Source: an uncultured Eggerthellaceae bacterium (lineage in GTDB: Bacteria; Actinomycetota; Coriobacteriia; Coriobacteriales; Eggerthellaceae). Taken from it: DNA of 60,118 bases. Numbering within the stretch: position 1 is the first letter of the stretch; every line of letters starts with the position of its first letter. The position numbers and the translations under genes are program-made. The DNA lies in the NCBI GenBank assembly GCA_910588205.1, contig CAJUQK010000013.1:1-60118 (forward strand), given 5' to 3'. The notes under the pieces were generated by a model that was given only the letters and a program-made list of their open reading frames with translations, made no database searches and was not told where the DNA came from. Shown piece by piece: positions 7,527 to 15,788 of the stretch.

Positions 7527-9083
7527 TCATCCTGTGAGGAAGAACAGCGTGCGCAGGTATTGGCGCACATCCCCATCGGTGAGGTCCTCCTTCACTATCT
7601 CTCGTATCTTCTCCAGCCGGTAGAGCACGGTATTGCGATGCATGTGCATCATCTCGCAGATGAGATTGATGCGACCTCCATAGTAGAGGTAGGTTCGCAG
7701 GATCTCGAAGTCATTGCTCCCTCGTTTCCGATCCGCTTCCTGAAGACGCACCAAGGGGTTGCGGCTGACGAGCAGACGGCTCACGAACTTCGTATTGTGC
7801 TCGAATTGATCCAGAGCGCAATAGGTGAAGTAACGTTGGAAGCGGAAAACGGTGCGGGTGAGGGCCTCGTTGCTATCGAAGGCGACATAGCGACTCGAAT
7901 AGAGGCTCCCGTATTTCAAGGCGATACGCGCCTCTTCGAAGGCGAGGGAGGCAAGCTCGAGACTGCCCATCCGTTCGGATACCCCCACCTCGATACCCAT
8001 CCTCACAGCAGCTTGGAAGACATTCTCCTCTATATCAGCGAACTGCTCGGCTTCTTCCAGGCTCACGCACAGGAGGATAGCCACATCTCCATCACCAATG
8101 GCGATCTTACAGCGAGGCTCTTGCTCTAGCATGCGTTTGGCCAGGTAATCCGCAGATCCTATCCTCCAGCTGTTCTCCACGACGCACACCTCGAAGATGC
8201 CCTGGGTTGGTATCCCGTGCATCTCTGCCCGTTCGGCCAATCGCTCGTCCCCATAGGTGTTTCCTTTGAGCACCTCTTCCAAAAAGTAGGCGTAGTCGCT
8301 CTCGAGCGGGTTCTCCACACGCCAATGGCGACGCAAGCAGGCATCCAGCTTCTGACAGAGCAGGTCAAAGAGGAACCGCTGAGTGGCACCGATCCGCTCC
8401 TTGCTCACCAGGAGCACCTGAGCGGCATAGGCACCGTGGCGCTTGATCACCCGATTCATGGTGGGGTAGGGGATGAGGAGGTTGGGCTTATTGACCACCT
8501 GGGTCCAGTCTTGGTGTTCCCAGCGTGCCGGAAGCCGCATGTCGCGGATCTGGCGGATGGCTTCTAAGGGGTAATTCCCGTTCTTGACGAAATAGCAGCT
8601 TATCTCATCAAAAGGAACGATATTCGGGGTATGGGCGATATAGGAGAAGGTGGAATCCGAGAGCCCGATATAGGCACCAAGGATGGGTTCGCTCTCCTTC
8701 AGGAGGTCCATGGTGATACAGTCGTTATCTACCATCTCTGCCATCTTGTCATTCCAATGGATGATGGAAAGGATGAAGCGCTGGATCCTGTCAGCAAGCA
8801 AGGAGACGGGAAGATTGGTTCGGACGAGGAGATCGTCCGGTGCGATGGCATCTGCCCATCCTTCGTCATCTTGGGTGCGGATGACCACCATCTTCGGGGT
8901 TCGCGCAAGGGCGGGACAGGGTGCTTCCAGGATGGGGATGATGACCTGTTGCGGGTCTCCTACGAGGAAGTCAGAGACCGCGGTCACCCAATCGAAGGTA
9001 TTGCGTGGATGAGCGGGAGTGTGGAGGATCTCCACCCCCTGATCATCAAGGTAGCATGTCAGTATATCTAAGGGAAAATGCAT
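7527..9083 (-). CDS. PucR-type transcriptional regulator
   Basis: The 518-residue protein ends in a PucR C-terminal helix-turn-helix: FEILRTYLYYGGRINLICEM then MHMHRNTVLYRLEKIREI. The middle (about 300-400) resembles the GGDEF-like sensor region of CdaR/PucR regulators, and the N-terminal half is probably a ligand-sensing region. The start at 9083 is chosen because TGAGGGTGCC precedes it; a longer form from 9206 would occupy the arc promoter region. It is transcribed away from arcA, so it is a good candidate regulator of the arginine deiminase operon. The ligand is unknown. Confidence 0.8.
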   Translation of the reverse strand: MHFPLDILTCYLDDQGVEILHTPAHPRNTFDWVTAVSDFLVGDPQQVIIPILEAPCPALARTPKMVVIRTQDDEGWADAIAPDDLLVRTNLPVSLLADRIQRFILSIIHWNDKMAEMVDNDCITMDLLKESEPILGAYIGLSDSTFSYIAHTPNIVPFDEISCYFVKNGNYPLEAIRQIRDMRLPARWEHQDWTQVVNKPNLLIPYPTMNRVIKRHGAYAAQVLLVSKERIGATQRFLFDLLCQKLDACLRRHWRVENPLESDYAYFLEEVLKGNTYGDERLAERAEMHGIPTQGIFEVCVVENSWRIGSADYLAKRMLEQEPRCKIAIGDGDVAILLCVSLEEAEQFADIEENVFQAAVRMGIEVGVSERMGSLELASLAFEEARIALKYGSLYSSRYVAFDSNEALTRTVFRFQRYFTYCALDQFEHNTKFVSRLLVSRNPLVRLQEADRKRGSNDFEILRTYLYYGGRINLICEMMHMHRNTVLYRLEKIREIVKEDLTDGDVRQYLRTLFFLTG

Positions 9084-9317
9084 GGCACCCTCAGCTTTCC
9101 AGTATGTTCCGAAGCTGTTACCGCTTCGTCCAGATCTTGAGTGTATCGTAAGTAACTTCGTTATTAACGTATGAAAACGGGCTGGAAACATGGACGCTGT
9201 GAACATTTCCTCCCGAAAATCTGACCTCTACAATCAGAATCACATGGAAACCGGAGAGCCATGCCCTTTGCATTCGCGAGCGCCATGACTTTCCTGAGAA
9301 TGAAAGGAGGAGGCCTC
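9084..9317. promoter_or_regulatory. Divergent control region between the PucR-type gene and arcA
   Basis: This 234-base gap must hold promoters in both directions. The short palindrome CGTTATTAACG lies at 9159-9169. A plausible arcA -10 box, TACAAT, is at 9229-9234, with a poor -35 (TTTCCT, 9206-9211), which would fit activator-dependent transcription. No known ArgR or Crp box is clear. Confidence 0.4.
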
Positions 9318-10538
9318 ATGGCTGGCGTGAATGTCGAGTCCGAGATTATGCCGCTGAAAAAGGTACTCCTGCACAGACCTGGAGATGAGCTTCTGAACCT
9401 CACTCCGAACACGCTCGAAGAGCTGCTTTTCGACGACATCCCCTTCCTGAAGGTGGCTCAAGAGGAGCATGATGCCTTCGCGAAGATCCTGCGGGATGAG
9501 GGCGTCGAGGTCGTGTATCTGGAGGACCTCATGGCGGAGGTCTTGGATACCATCCCTGAGCTGCGTGACAAGTTCCTGAAGCAGTGGATCTTCGAAGCGG
9601 GCATCCGCACGGAGAAGTACCAGAAGATCATCTATGACTACATGGATGATAACTATCCCACCAACAAGGAGCTCGTGCTGAAGACCATGGCAGGCATCAA
9701 CCTGCAGGAGCTTCATACAGACAAGAGCAATTCCTTGGTGGATCTCGTGAGCGATGCCTCAAAGCTCGTGTGCGCTCCTATGCCGAACCTCTACTTCACT
9801 CGTGACCCGTTCGCGATGATCGGCAAGGGTGTCTCCATCAACCGCATGTACTCGCAGACGCGTAACCGTGAGACCATCTACGGTGACTACATCTTCAAGT
9901 ATCATCCGGATTATCAGAGCGTGCCGCAGTACTATGAGCGTGACTACACCTTCCATATCGAAGGCGGAGACATCCTCAATATCAACGAGCATGTCCTAGC
10001 CATCGGCATCTCTCAGCGTACCGAGCCTGATGCCATCGATCAGATCGCTCACAACATCTTCGAGTCTGACTCTCCCATCGACACGATCCTTGCGTTCAAC
10101 ATCCCGAATTCTCGTGCATTCATGCACTTGGACACGGTGTTCACGCAGATCGACTATGACAAGTTCACCATTCATCCGGGCATCATGGGTCCGCTCACCG
10201 TCTTCGAGATCAAGCCTGCTGCGGGCGGTGACATCCACGTGCGCGAGCGCAATGAGACCCTAGAAGAGATCCTGACGGAATACGTCGGGCGTCCCGTGGA
10301 GCTCATTCCCTGTGGCGGCGGAGACCGTATCGCTGCAGAGCGTGAGCAGTGGAATGACGGATCCAACACGCTGTGCGTGCGCCCGGGTACCGTTGTCGTG
10401 TACGAGCGCAATGATGTGACCAATGCAGTGCTCCGCGACCACGGCATCAATGTTCTGGAGATGCCCTCTGCTGAGCTCTCCCGCGGTCGTGGCGGCCCAC
10501 GCTGCATGTCCATGCCGCTGTGGCGCGAAGACGCGTAA
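9318..10538 (+). CDS. arcA: Arginine deiminase
   Basis: Arginine deiminase hydrolyses arginine to citrulline and ammonia, the first step of the arginine deiminase pathway. The 406-residue product has the expected length and motifs: NLYFTRDPF, HIEGGDIL, MHLDTVFTQID and the C-terminal catalytic cysteine in GGPRCMSMPLWRED (Cys396). The start ATG at 9318 follows a very strong AAAGGAGGAGG; an upstream ATG at 9261 is much less likely. It leads the cluster arcA-arcB-arcC-transporter, which turns arginine into ATP, ammonia, carbon dioxide and ornithine under anaerobic conditions. Confidence 0.97.
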   Translation: MAGVNVESEIMPLKKVLLHRPGDELLNLTPNTLEELLFDDIPFLKVAQEEHDAFAKILRDEGVEVVYLEDLMAEVLDTIPELRDKFLKQWIFEAGIRTEKYQKIIYDYMDDNYPTNKELVLKTMAGINLQELHTDKSNSLVDLVSDASKLVCAPMPNLYFTRDPFAMIGKGVSINRMYSQTRNRETIYGDYIFKYHPDYQSVPQYYERDYTFHIEGGDILNINEHVLAIGISQRTEPDAIDQIAHNIFESDSPIDTILAFNIPNSRAFMHLDTVFTQIDYDKFTIHPGIMGPLTVFEIKPAAGGDIHVRERNETLEEILTEYVGRPVELIPCGGGDRIAAEREQWNDGSNTLCVRPGTVVVYERNDVTNAVLRDHGINVLEMPSAELSRGRGGPRCMSMPLWREDA

Positions 10539-10629
10539 CGAGTTTCGAACGTCATCACTGGCTGCGCCTCTTTCGGAGGTGCAGCCACGACCCATTGGAA
10601 GCATCATCGAAAGAAAGCAGGTAACCTAA

Positions 10630-11625
10630 ATGCCAGTGAATCTCAGTGGTCGCAGTCTCACCAAGATCCTCGACCTCACCCCCGCCCAGATCCAGTATCT
10701 GGCTGACCTGTCCCGTGATTTCAAGAATCTGAAGCGCGCAGGCGTGCCCCACAGATACCTTGAGGGCAAAAACATTGTCCTGCTCTTCGAGAAGACCTCG
10801 ACTCGTACCCGTTGCTCCTTCGAAGTAGCGGGCATGGACCTGGGCATGGGTGTCACCTATCTGGACCCTGGTTCTTCTCAGATGGGCAAGAAGGAATCCA
10901 TCGAGGATACCGGTCGTGTGCTCGGTCGCTTCTATGACGGCATCGAGTATCGTGGCTTCTCTCAGGAGCTCGTGGAAGAGCTCGCCAGCGTGGCAGGCGT
11001 GCCGGTTTGGAATGGCCTCACGGACAAGTTCCATCCCACCCAGATGATCGCCGATCTCATGACCATTCAGGAGAACTTCCCCATGGGTGTCAAGGGTCTG
11101 AAGTTCGTCTTCTTCGGCGATTGCCGCAACAACATGGGCAACTCCCTCATGGTGCTCTGCGCCAAGATGGGCATGCACTTCGTGGGTTGTGGTCCGAAGG
11201 ATCTCATGCCTGAGGAAGAGCTGGTGGACACGTGCAAGAAGATCGCTGCTGAGACAGGGGCCACCATCACTCTCACTGACGATGTCAAGGCTGCTGCCAC
11301 GGATGCCAATGTCATCTACACCGATATCTGGGTATCCATGGGCGAGCCCGATGACATCTGGGCTGAGCGCATCAAGCTGCTCTCTCCCTTCCAGGTGAAT
11401 TCCGACATCATGGCCATGGCCGCCGACGATGCCATCTTCATGCATTGCCTGCCGTCCTTCCATGACGAGAACACCACCATCGGTGCCGATGTCGCCAAGA
11501 AGTTCGGCTTGAAAGAGATGGAAGTGACCGATGAGGTCTTCGAGTCCTCTCGTTCCAAGGTATTTGACGAGGCCGAGAACCGCATGCACTCCATCAAGGC
11601 CATCATGTATGCAACCTTGAGGTAA
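10630..11625 (+). CDS. arcB: Ornithine carbamoyltransferase, catabolic
   Basis: In this pathway the enzyme splits citrulline with phosphate into ornithine and carbamoyl phosphate. The 331-residue sequence has the carbamoyl-phosphate loop STRTR (57-61), HPTQ (about 135-138) and the ornithine-site HCLP near 270, all intact. A catabolic rather than biosynthetic role is inferred from its place between arcA and arcC. The start is ATG with GCAGGTAA upstream; 91 bases separate it from arcA. Confidence 0.97.
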   Translation: MPVNLSGRSLTKILDLTPAQIQYLADLSRDFKNLKRAGVPHRYLEGKNIVLLFEKTSTRTRCSFEVAGMDLGMGVTYLDPGSSQMGKKESIEDTGRVLGRFYDGIEYRGFSQELVEELASVAGVPVWNGLTDKFHPTQMIADLMTIQENFPMGVKGLKFVFFGDCRNNMGNSLMVLCAKMGMHFVGCGPKDLMPEEELVDTCKKIAAETGATITLTDDVKAAATDANVIYTDIWVSMGEPDDIWAERIKLLSPFQVNSDIMAMAADDAIFMHCLPSFHDENTTIGADVAKKFGLKEMEVTDEVFESSRSKVFDEAENRMHSIKAIMYATLR

Positions 11626-11641
11626 GAGGAGGCTGATAGGA

Positions 11642-12595
11642 ATGGCATATCAGAAAGGGGAGGGCAAGAGCGTCGTTATCGCACTCGGTGGTAATGCGCT
11701 CGGCAATACCCCTCAAGAGCAATTGCAGCTCGTCGAGAACACGGCCTCCCACATCGTCGACATGGTGGCGGATGGCATCAACGTGGTCGTGAGCCACGGG
11801 AACGGCCCGCAGGTGGGCATGATCTCCAACGCCTTCGCTGAAGCCAGCACCCATGACTCCTCCATTCCTGAGATGCCGTTCCCGGAGTGCGGTGCCATGA
11901 GCCAAGGCTATATCGGCTATCAGCTCTCTCAGGCGCTCCTTGGCGAGCTGAAGAAGCGTTCCATCTTGCGTTCCACTGCTTGCGTCATCACGCAGACGGT
12001 CGTCTATCCCGAGGATGCGGCATTCCAACATCCCACCAAGCCCGTGGGCCCCTTCCTTTCCGAAGAGGAGGCTCAGAAGCGAGCCGAGGAAACAGGCATG
12101 GTGTTCGCTGAGGATGCAGGACGCGGATGGCGCATGATGGTGGCAAGCCCGAAGCCGCAGCGCATCGTGGAGCTCGACGCCATCAAGGACCTGATGGATG
12201 ATGGGTATATCGTGATCGCAGCAGGTGGCGGTGGCGTTCCTGTGATCGAGCGGGATGATTCCTATCACGGCATCCCCGCCGTCATAGACAAAGACCGCAC
12301 CAGTGCGAAGCTGGCCGCAGATTTCAAGGCTGATATGCTCGTCATCTTGACCGCGGTAGAAAAGGTGGCCATCAACTTCAATACGCCTGAGCAGATGGAT
12401 ATCGATTGCATGACCATCTCAGATGCCCGGCGCTATATCGAAGAGGGCCAGTTCGCTCCCGGATCCATGTTGCCGAAGGTCCAGGCGTGCATCGAGTACC
12501 TGACTGCCTACCCCCAGGGCAAGGCGCTCATCACCTCCCTTGAGCATGCTGCTGAAGGGTTGGCGGGGAAGACGGGAACCGTCATCACCGCTTGA
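11642..12595 (+). CDS. arcC: Carbamate kinase
   Basis: Carbamate kinase transfers the phosphate of carbamoyl phosphate to ADP, giving the ATP yield of the arginine deiminase pathway. The 317-residue protein starts KSVVIALGGNALG (nucleotide and phosphate loop) and has SHGNGPQVG, VVYPEDAAFQHPTKPVGPF and AAGGGGVPV, typical of this amino-acid-kinase family member. It begins 16 bases after arcB behind GAGGAGG, and is followed by a hairpin and the transporter gene. Confidence 0.97.
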   Translation: MAYQKGEGKSVVIALGGNALGNTPQEQLQLVENTASHIVDMVADGINVVVSHGNGPQVGMISNAFAEASTHDSSIPEMPFPECGAMSQGYIGYQLSQALLGELKKRSILRSTACVITQTVVYPEDAAFQHPTKPVGPFLSEEEAQKRAEETGMVFAEDAGRGWRMMVASPKPQRIVELDAIKDLMDDGYIVIAAGGGGVPVIERDDSYHGIPAVIDKDRTSAKLAADFKADMLVILTAVEKVAINFNTPEQMDIDCMTISDARRYIEEGQFAPGSMLPKVQACIEYLTAYPQGKALITSLEHAAEGLAGKTGTVITA

Positions 12596-12611
12596 TAACA
12601 CATAGTCCAAG

Positions 12612-12647
12612 GCCAGCCCTGTTCCACCATTCCCTTTCAGGGCTGGC
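12612..12647 (+). other. Intercistronic hairpin between arcC and the transporter gene
   Basis: A perfect 10-bp stem (GCCAGCCCTG / CAGGGCTGGC) with a 16-base loop lies between arcC and the transporter's ribosome-binding site. No U-run follows, so it more likely sets relative mRNA stability than ends transcription. Confidence 0.55.
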
Positions 12648-12665
12648 TCGTTCAAGGAGGGAATC

Positions 12666-14291
12666 ATGGCTGCAGAGACAACTGCTCCCAAAAAGGAAAG
12701 GAAAAAGCGCAGCATATCCGCTTTTGCTATCCTGCTGATCATGCTCGTGGCTCTCGCTATCATCACCGCCATCATGGGCGGTGTAGGTGTCGAGGGCATC
12801 ACGGGTGCCACTTTGGCTGATGTGGTGAACGCACCGGTCCAAGGCTTCATTGAGGCTATCGACATCTGCATCTTCGTGCTCATCTTGGGTGGCTTTTTGG
12901 CCATCGTCACTGAGACGGGTGCCTTGGATGCAGGCATTGCAGTCCTCGTTCACAAGCTCAAGGGCAATGAGCTCGTTCTCATCCCCATCCTCATGACCCT
13001 GTTCTCCATTGGCGGCACCACCTATGGCATGCTGGAGGAAACGGTTCCGTTCTATCTGCTGTTGGCGGCTACCATGGTTGCTGCGGGCTTCGACAGCATC
13101 GTTGGCTGCGCTGTTGTGCTGTTGGGCGCTGGCTGCGGCGTTCTGGGCTCCACGGTGAACCCCTTCGCTGTGGGTGCTGCTGTGGCTTCGCTGTCTGGTA
13201 CTGACATTGTCATCAATCAGGGAATCATCCTAGCTTTGGGCGCTATTCTTTGGATCACCTCGTTGGTCATCTCCATCATCTTTGTGATGCGCTATGCGAA
13301 GAAGGTCAAGGCCGAGAAGGGCTCTACCATCCTCAGCCTGCAAGAGCAGGAGAATCAGTCTGAGATGATGGCTGAGTGGGGTCTTCAGGAATCCGACGAG
13401 GAAGACGCTACTGCCGATGCGGCTGCTCCCAAGAAGATGACCGTTCGCCAGAAGTGGTCGCTCATCGTGTTTGGTCTCACGTTCGTGGTCATGATCGTTA
13501 GCTTCATCCCTTGGGCTGACCTGGGTGTGGATGTCTTCGATTTGGGTGCTACCTCCGAAGAGGTCACCACCACGGTCACCGCTGAGGAGATCGCGGCGGT
13601 CTACGATGAGTCTACAGGTACTGAGCTGGCTATCCCCGAGACCGTTGAGGGCACCGATACGGCTGTCGAAGAGGTGACGCCTGCTTGGTCTGCATGGTTG
13701 ACCGGCACCCCTCTGGGTACTTGGTACTTCGGTGAGGCATCAGCTTGGTTCCTCATCATGTCATTCATCATCGGTTTGATCGGCGGTATCTCTCAGGATA
13801 GGTTCGTCAAATCCTTCATCGCAGGCGCCGGCGATATGATGTCCGTTGTGCTCATCATCGCCCTTGCTCGCTCCATCACCGTGCTCATGGCCAGCACCGG
13901 CCTGTCCGATTGGATCCTAGTCACGGCTGCGGATGGCTTGCGTGGCATGTCGGCTATCATCTTCGCACCGCTATCCTACCTGCTGTTCATCCTGCTGTCG
14001 TTCCTCATCCCGTCCAGCTCCGGTATGGCAACGGTTGCTGTCCCCATCATGGGCGGCCTAGCTTACCAGCTGAATTTCTCGGTAGAGACCATGATCATGA
14101 TCATGGTTGCAGGCAACGGCTTGGTGAACCTCTTCACCCCCACCTGCGGTGCCATCATGGGTGGCCTTGCGTTGGCGAAGGTGGAATACTCTACCTGGCT
14201 CAAGTTCGTGATGAAGCTCGTCATCATTCTTGGCGTGGTCAGTATGGTGATCCTCACTATAGCTATGATGATCATCCCCATGACGGCTTGA
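12666..14291 (+). CDS. YfcC/DcuC-family transporter, probable arginine-ornithine exchanger
   Basis: This 541-residue multi-pass protein belongs to the YfcC/DcuC-like anaerobic carrier group: GGTTYGMLEETVPFY, GAGCGVLGSTVNPF and the re-entrant PSSSGMATVAVPIMGGLA are characteristic. As the last gene of the arc cluster it is the best candidate for exchanging external arginine with internal ornithine, as YfcC-like ArcD substitutes are thought to do elsewhere. Two acidic low-complexity insertions are unusual: about 220-260 (probably cytosolic) and about 295-345 (Thr/Glu-rich, probably on the opposite face). The start follows CAAGGAGGGAATC. Substrate is inferred from context, not from residues. Confidence 0.85.
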   Translation: MAAETTAPKKERKKRSISAFAILLIMLVALAIITAIMGGVGVEGITGATLADVVNAPVQGFIEAIDICIFVLILGGFLAIVTETGALDAGIAVLVHKLKGNELVLIPILMTLFSIGGTTYGMLEETVPFYLLLAATMVAAGFDSIVGCAVVLLGAGCGVLGSTVNPFAVGAAVASLSGTDIVINQGIILALGAILWITSLVISIIFVMRYAKKVKAEKGSTILSLQEQENQSEMMAEWGLQESDEEDATADAAAPKKMTVRQKWSLIVFGLTFVVMIVSFIPWADLGVDVFDLGATSEEVTTTVTAEEIAAVYDESTGTELAIPETVEGTDTAVEEVTPAWSAWLTGTPLGTWYFGEASAWFLIMSFIIGLIGGISQDRFVKSFIAGAGDMMSVVLIIALARSITVLMASTGLSDWILVTAADGLRGMSAIIFAPLSYLLFILLSFLIPSSSGMATVAVPIMGGLAYQLNFSVETMIMIMVAGNGLVNLFTPTCGAIMGGLALAKVEYSTWLKFVMKLVIILGVVSMVILTIAMMIIPMTA

Positions 14292-14315
14292 TGCGCATAT
14301 CCTATAGCTTTTCCG

Positions 14316-14342
14316 GAGAGCCCCTAGACGCTAGGGGCTCTC
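14316..14342 (+). terminator. Terminator of the arc operon
   Basis: A perfect 12-bp stem (GAGAGCCCCTAG / CTAGGGGCTCTC) with an ACG loop is followed by TTCTTATATA. It lies 24 bases after the transporter stop codon. Confidence 0.9.
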
Positions 14343-14386
14343 TTCTTATATACCTATGAGCCATGGAAGATGCGCAGGGTGCCCAT

Positions 14387-15670
14387 ATGATGGGGGAACT
14401 CCTCCGACCTTGGTCGGGGCGGGCTATCATGCTGTTGGACCTGGACGCGTTCTTCGCTTCCGTTGAACAGTTGGACCATCCTGAGTGGCGAGGCAAGCCC
14501 GTGATCGTCGGCGGCGATGCTGATCGGCATGGCGTGGTCTCCACCTGTTCCTATGAGGCTCGTGCCTTCGGCGTGCGCAGTGCCATGGCTTCCGCCACCG
14601 CGGTGCGCCTTTGCCCCGATGCCATATGGACTCACGGTCGTCATGAACGCTATCGACAGCTCTCTGCCCAGATCATGGATATGATCAGAGACGAGACGCC
14701 CTATGTAGAGCAGGTCTCCATCGATGAGGCCTTTGCGGATATCACGCCTACGCGTGTGAATACGGAGCATCCTGTATCCGTGGTCCAGAGAATCCAGCGG
14801 CGGGTATTCGAAGAGGTGGGAGTCACCTGCTCTATCGGGCTCGGTTCTACGAAGTCCGTTGCGAAGACCGCCAGCGATATGGAGAAGCCTCAAGGCCTTA
14901 CCGTCGTCTACCCAGGGACCGAGCGCGCCTTCCTGGCACCTCTTCCCATTGGAGCGTTGAGTGGAGTGGGTGCTGCTGCCAAAGAGCGACTCACCTCTTA
15001 CGGGATCAGGACATTGGGAGAGCTTGCTGCTGCGCCGGAGCCGGTGCTCCAAAAGGTCTTCGGTCAGAGGGCGGAGATGATGCGCCAGCGCGCTTCAGCC
15101 GAGGATGATTCTGAGATATCCCTTGGTCGCGCAGTGAAGTCCGTCTCCCACGAAGCCACGTTCTCTGATCTTCTGACGGAGCGGGCTGATATCCATGGTG
15201 CCCTTGTCGCGCTGTTGGGGAAGGTGGCTCGACGCTTGCGCCGCAAGGGGCTCAAGGCAAGGACCTTGGCTGTGAAGGTCCGTCTTGAGGATAGATCGGT
15301 GCGCAACAGTCAGATGGGGCTTCCCCAGCCAAGCGATGATGAGATAGAGCTTGCGGTGCATTTAGACGAGCTGTTGGATAAAGTCTGGAGAGGCGGGGAG
15401 CGCGTGCGCCTTCTTGGGGTACGTGCGAGCGGATTCACAACGAAGGGGATCGAGGAGCTCCAAGGGTCCCTCTTCGACCCATCACAGATGGAGGCGGGGG
15501 ACGCTGAGAAGAAGCCTCTGATCGCGGATGCAGACAAGCGCAAAGGGCTTCTAGCTGCTACGGATGCGCTCAAGGATCGCTTCGGTGAGGATGCGGTCGT
15601 CTTTGGCAGTGCTCTGCGCACCCAGGGAAACGATACAGGCTCTTCGAGCAAGCATCCCGCCCAATGCTGA
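14387..15670 (+). CDS. dinB: DNA polymerase IV (Y family)
   Basis: This is an error-prone translesion polymerase. The catalytic N-terminus IMLLDLDAFFASVEQ, the SYEARAFGVRSAM finger motif, SIDEAFADIT with the second acidic pair, and SIGLGSTKSVAKTASD are all intact, so it should be active. Near the C-terminus QGSLFD resembles a beta-clamp binding peptide. The product is 427 residues from the ATG at 14387, chosen because CAGGGTG precedes it; an ATG at 14363 would add 8 residues but has no ribosome-binding site. It stands alone after the arc terminator. No clear LexA box is visible upstream. Confidence 0.93.
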   Translation: MMGELLRPWSGRAIMLLDLDAFFASVEQLDHPEWRGKPVIVGGDADRHGVVSTCSYEARAFGVRSAMASATAVRLCPDAIWTHGRHERYRQLSAQIMDMIRDETPYVEQVSIDEAFADITPTRVNTEHPVSVVQRIQRRVFEEVGVTCSIGLGSTKSVAKTASDMEKPQGLTVVYPGTERAFLAPLPIGALSGVGAAAKERLTSYGIRTLGELAAAPEPVLQKVFGQRAEMMRQRASAEDDSEISLGRAVKSVSHEATFSDLLTERADIHGALVALLGKVARRLRRKGLKARTLAVKVRLEDRSVRNSQMGLPQPSDDEIELAVHLDELLDKVWRGGERVRLLGVRASGFTTKGIEELQGSLFDPSQMEAGDAEKKPLIADADKRKGLLAATDALKDRFGEDAVVFGSALRTQGNDTGSSSKHPAQC

Positions 15671-15680
15671 TCCCCCTTGC

Positions 15681-15699
15681 GGATTATTCTTCATAATCC
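15681..15699 (+). terminator. Weak hairpin after dinB
   Basis: A 7-bp inverted repeat (GGATTAT / ATAATCC, 5-base loop) lies just after the dinB stop codon. It is AT-rich and has no U-run, so terminator function is doubtful. Confidence 0.3.
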
Positions 15700-15788
15700 T
15701 GTGTTCTCGCTGGTCAGAGTGCTTCTGTTGAGTAGAATATGCGAACTGTTGAGATGTTCGAAGCCAAGACACAGAAGATGAGCACTCC

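Noticed and set aside
10555..11589. 344-codon minus-strand frame opposite arcB
   Set aside because: arcB is unmistakable on the plus strand; the antisense frame reflects G/C-biased third positions and has no recognisable features.
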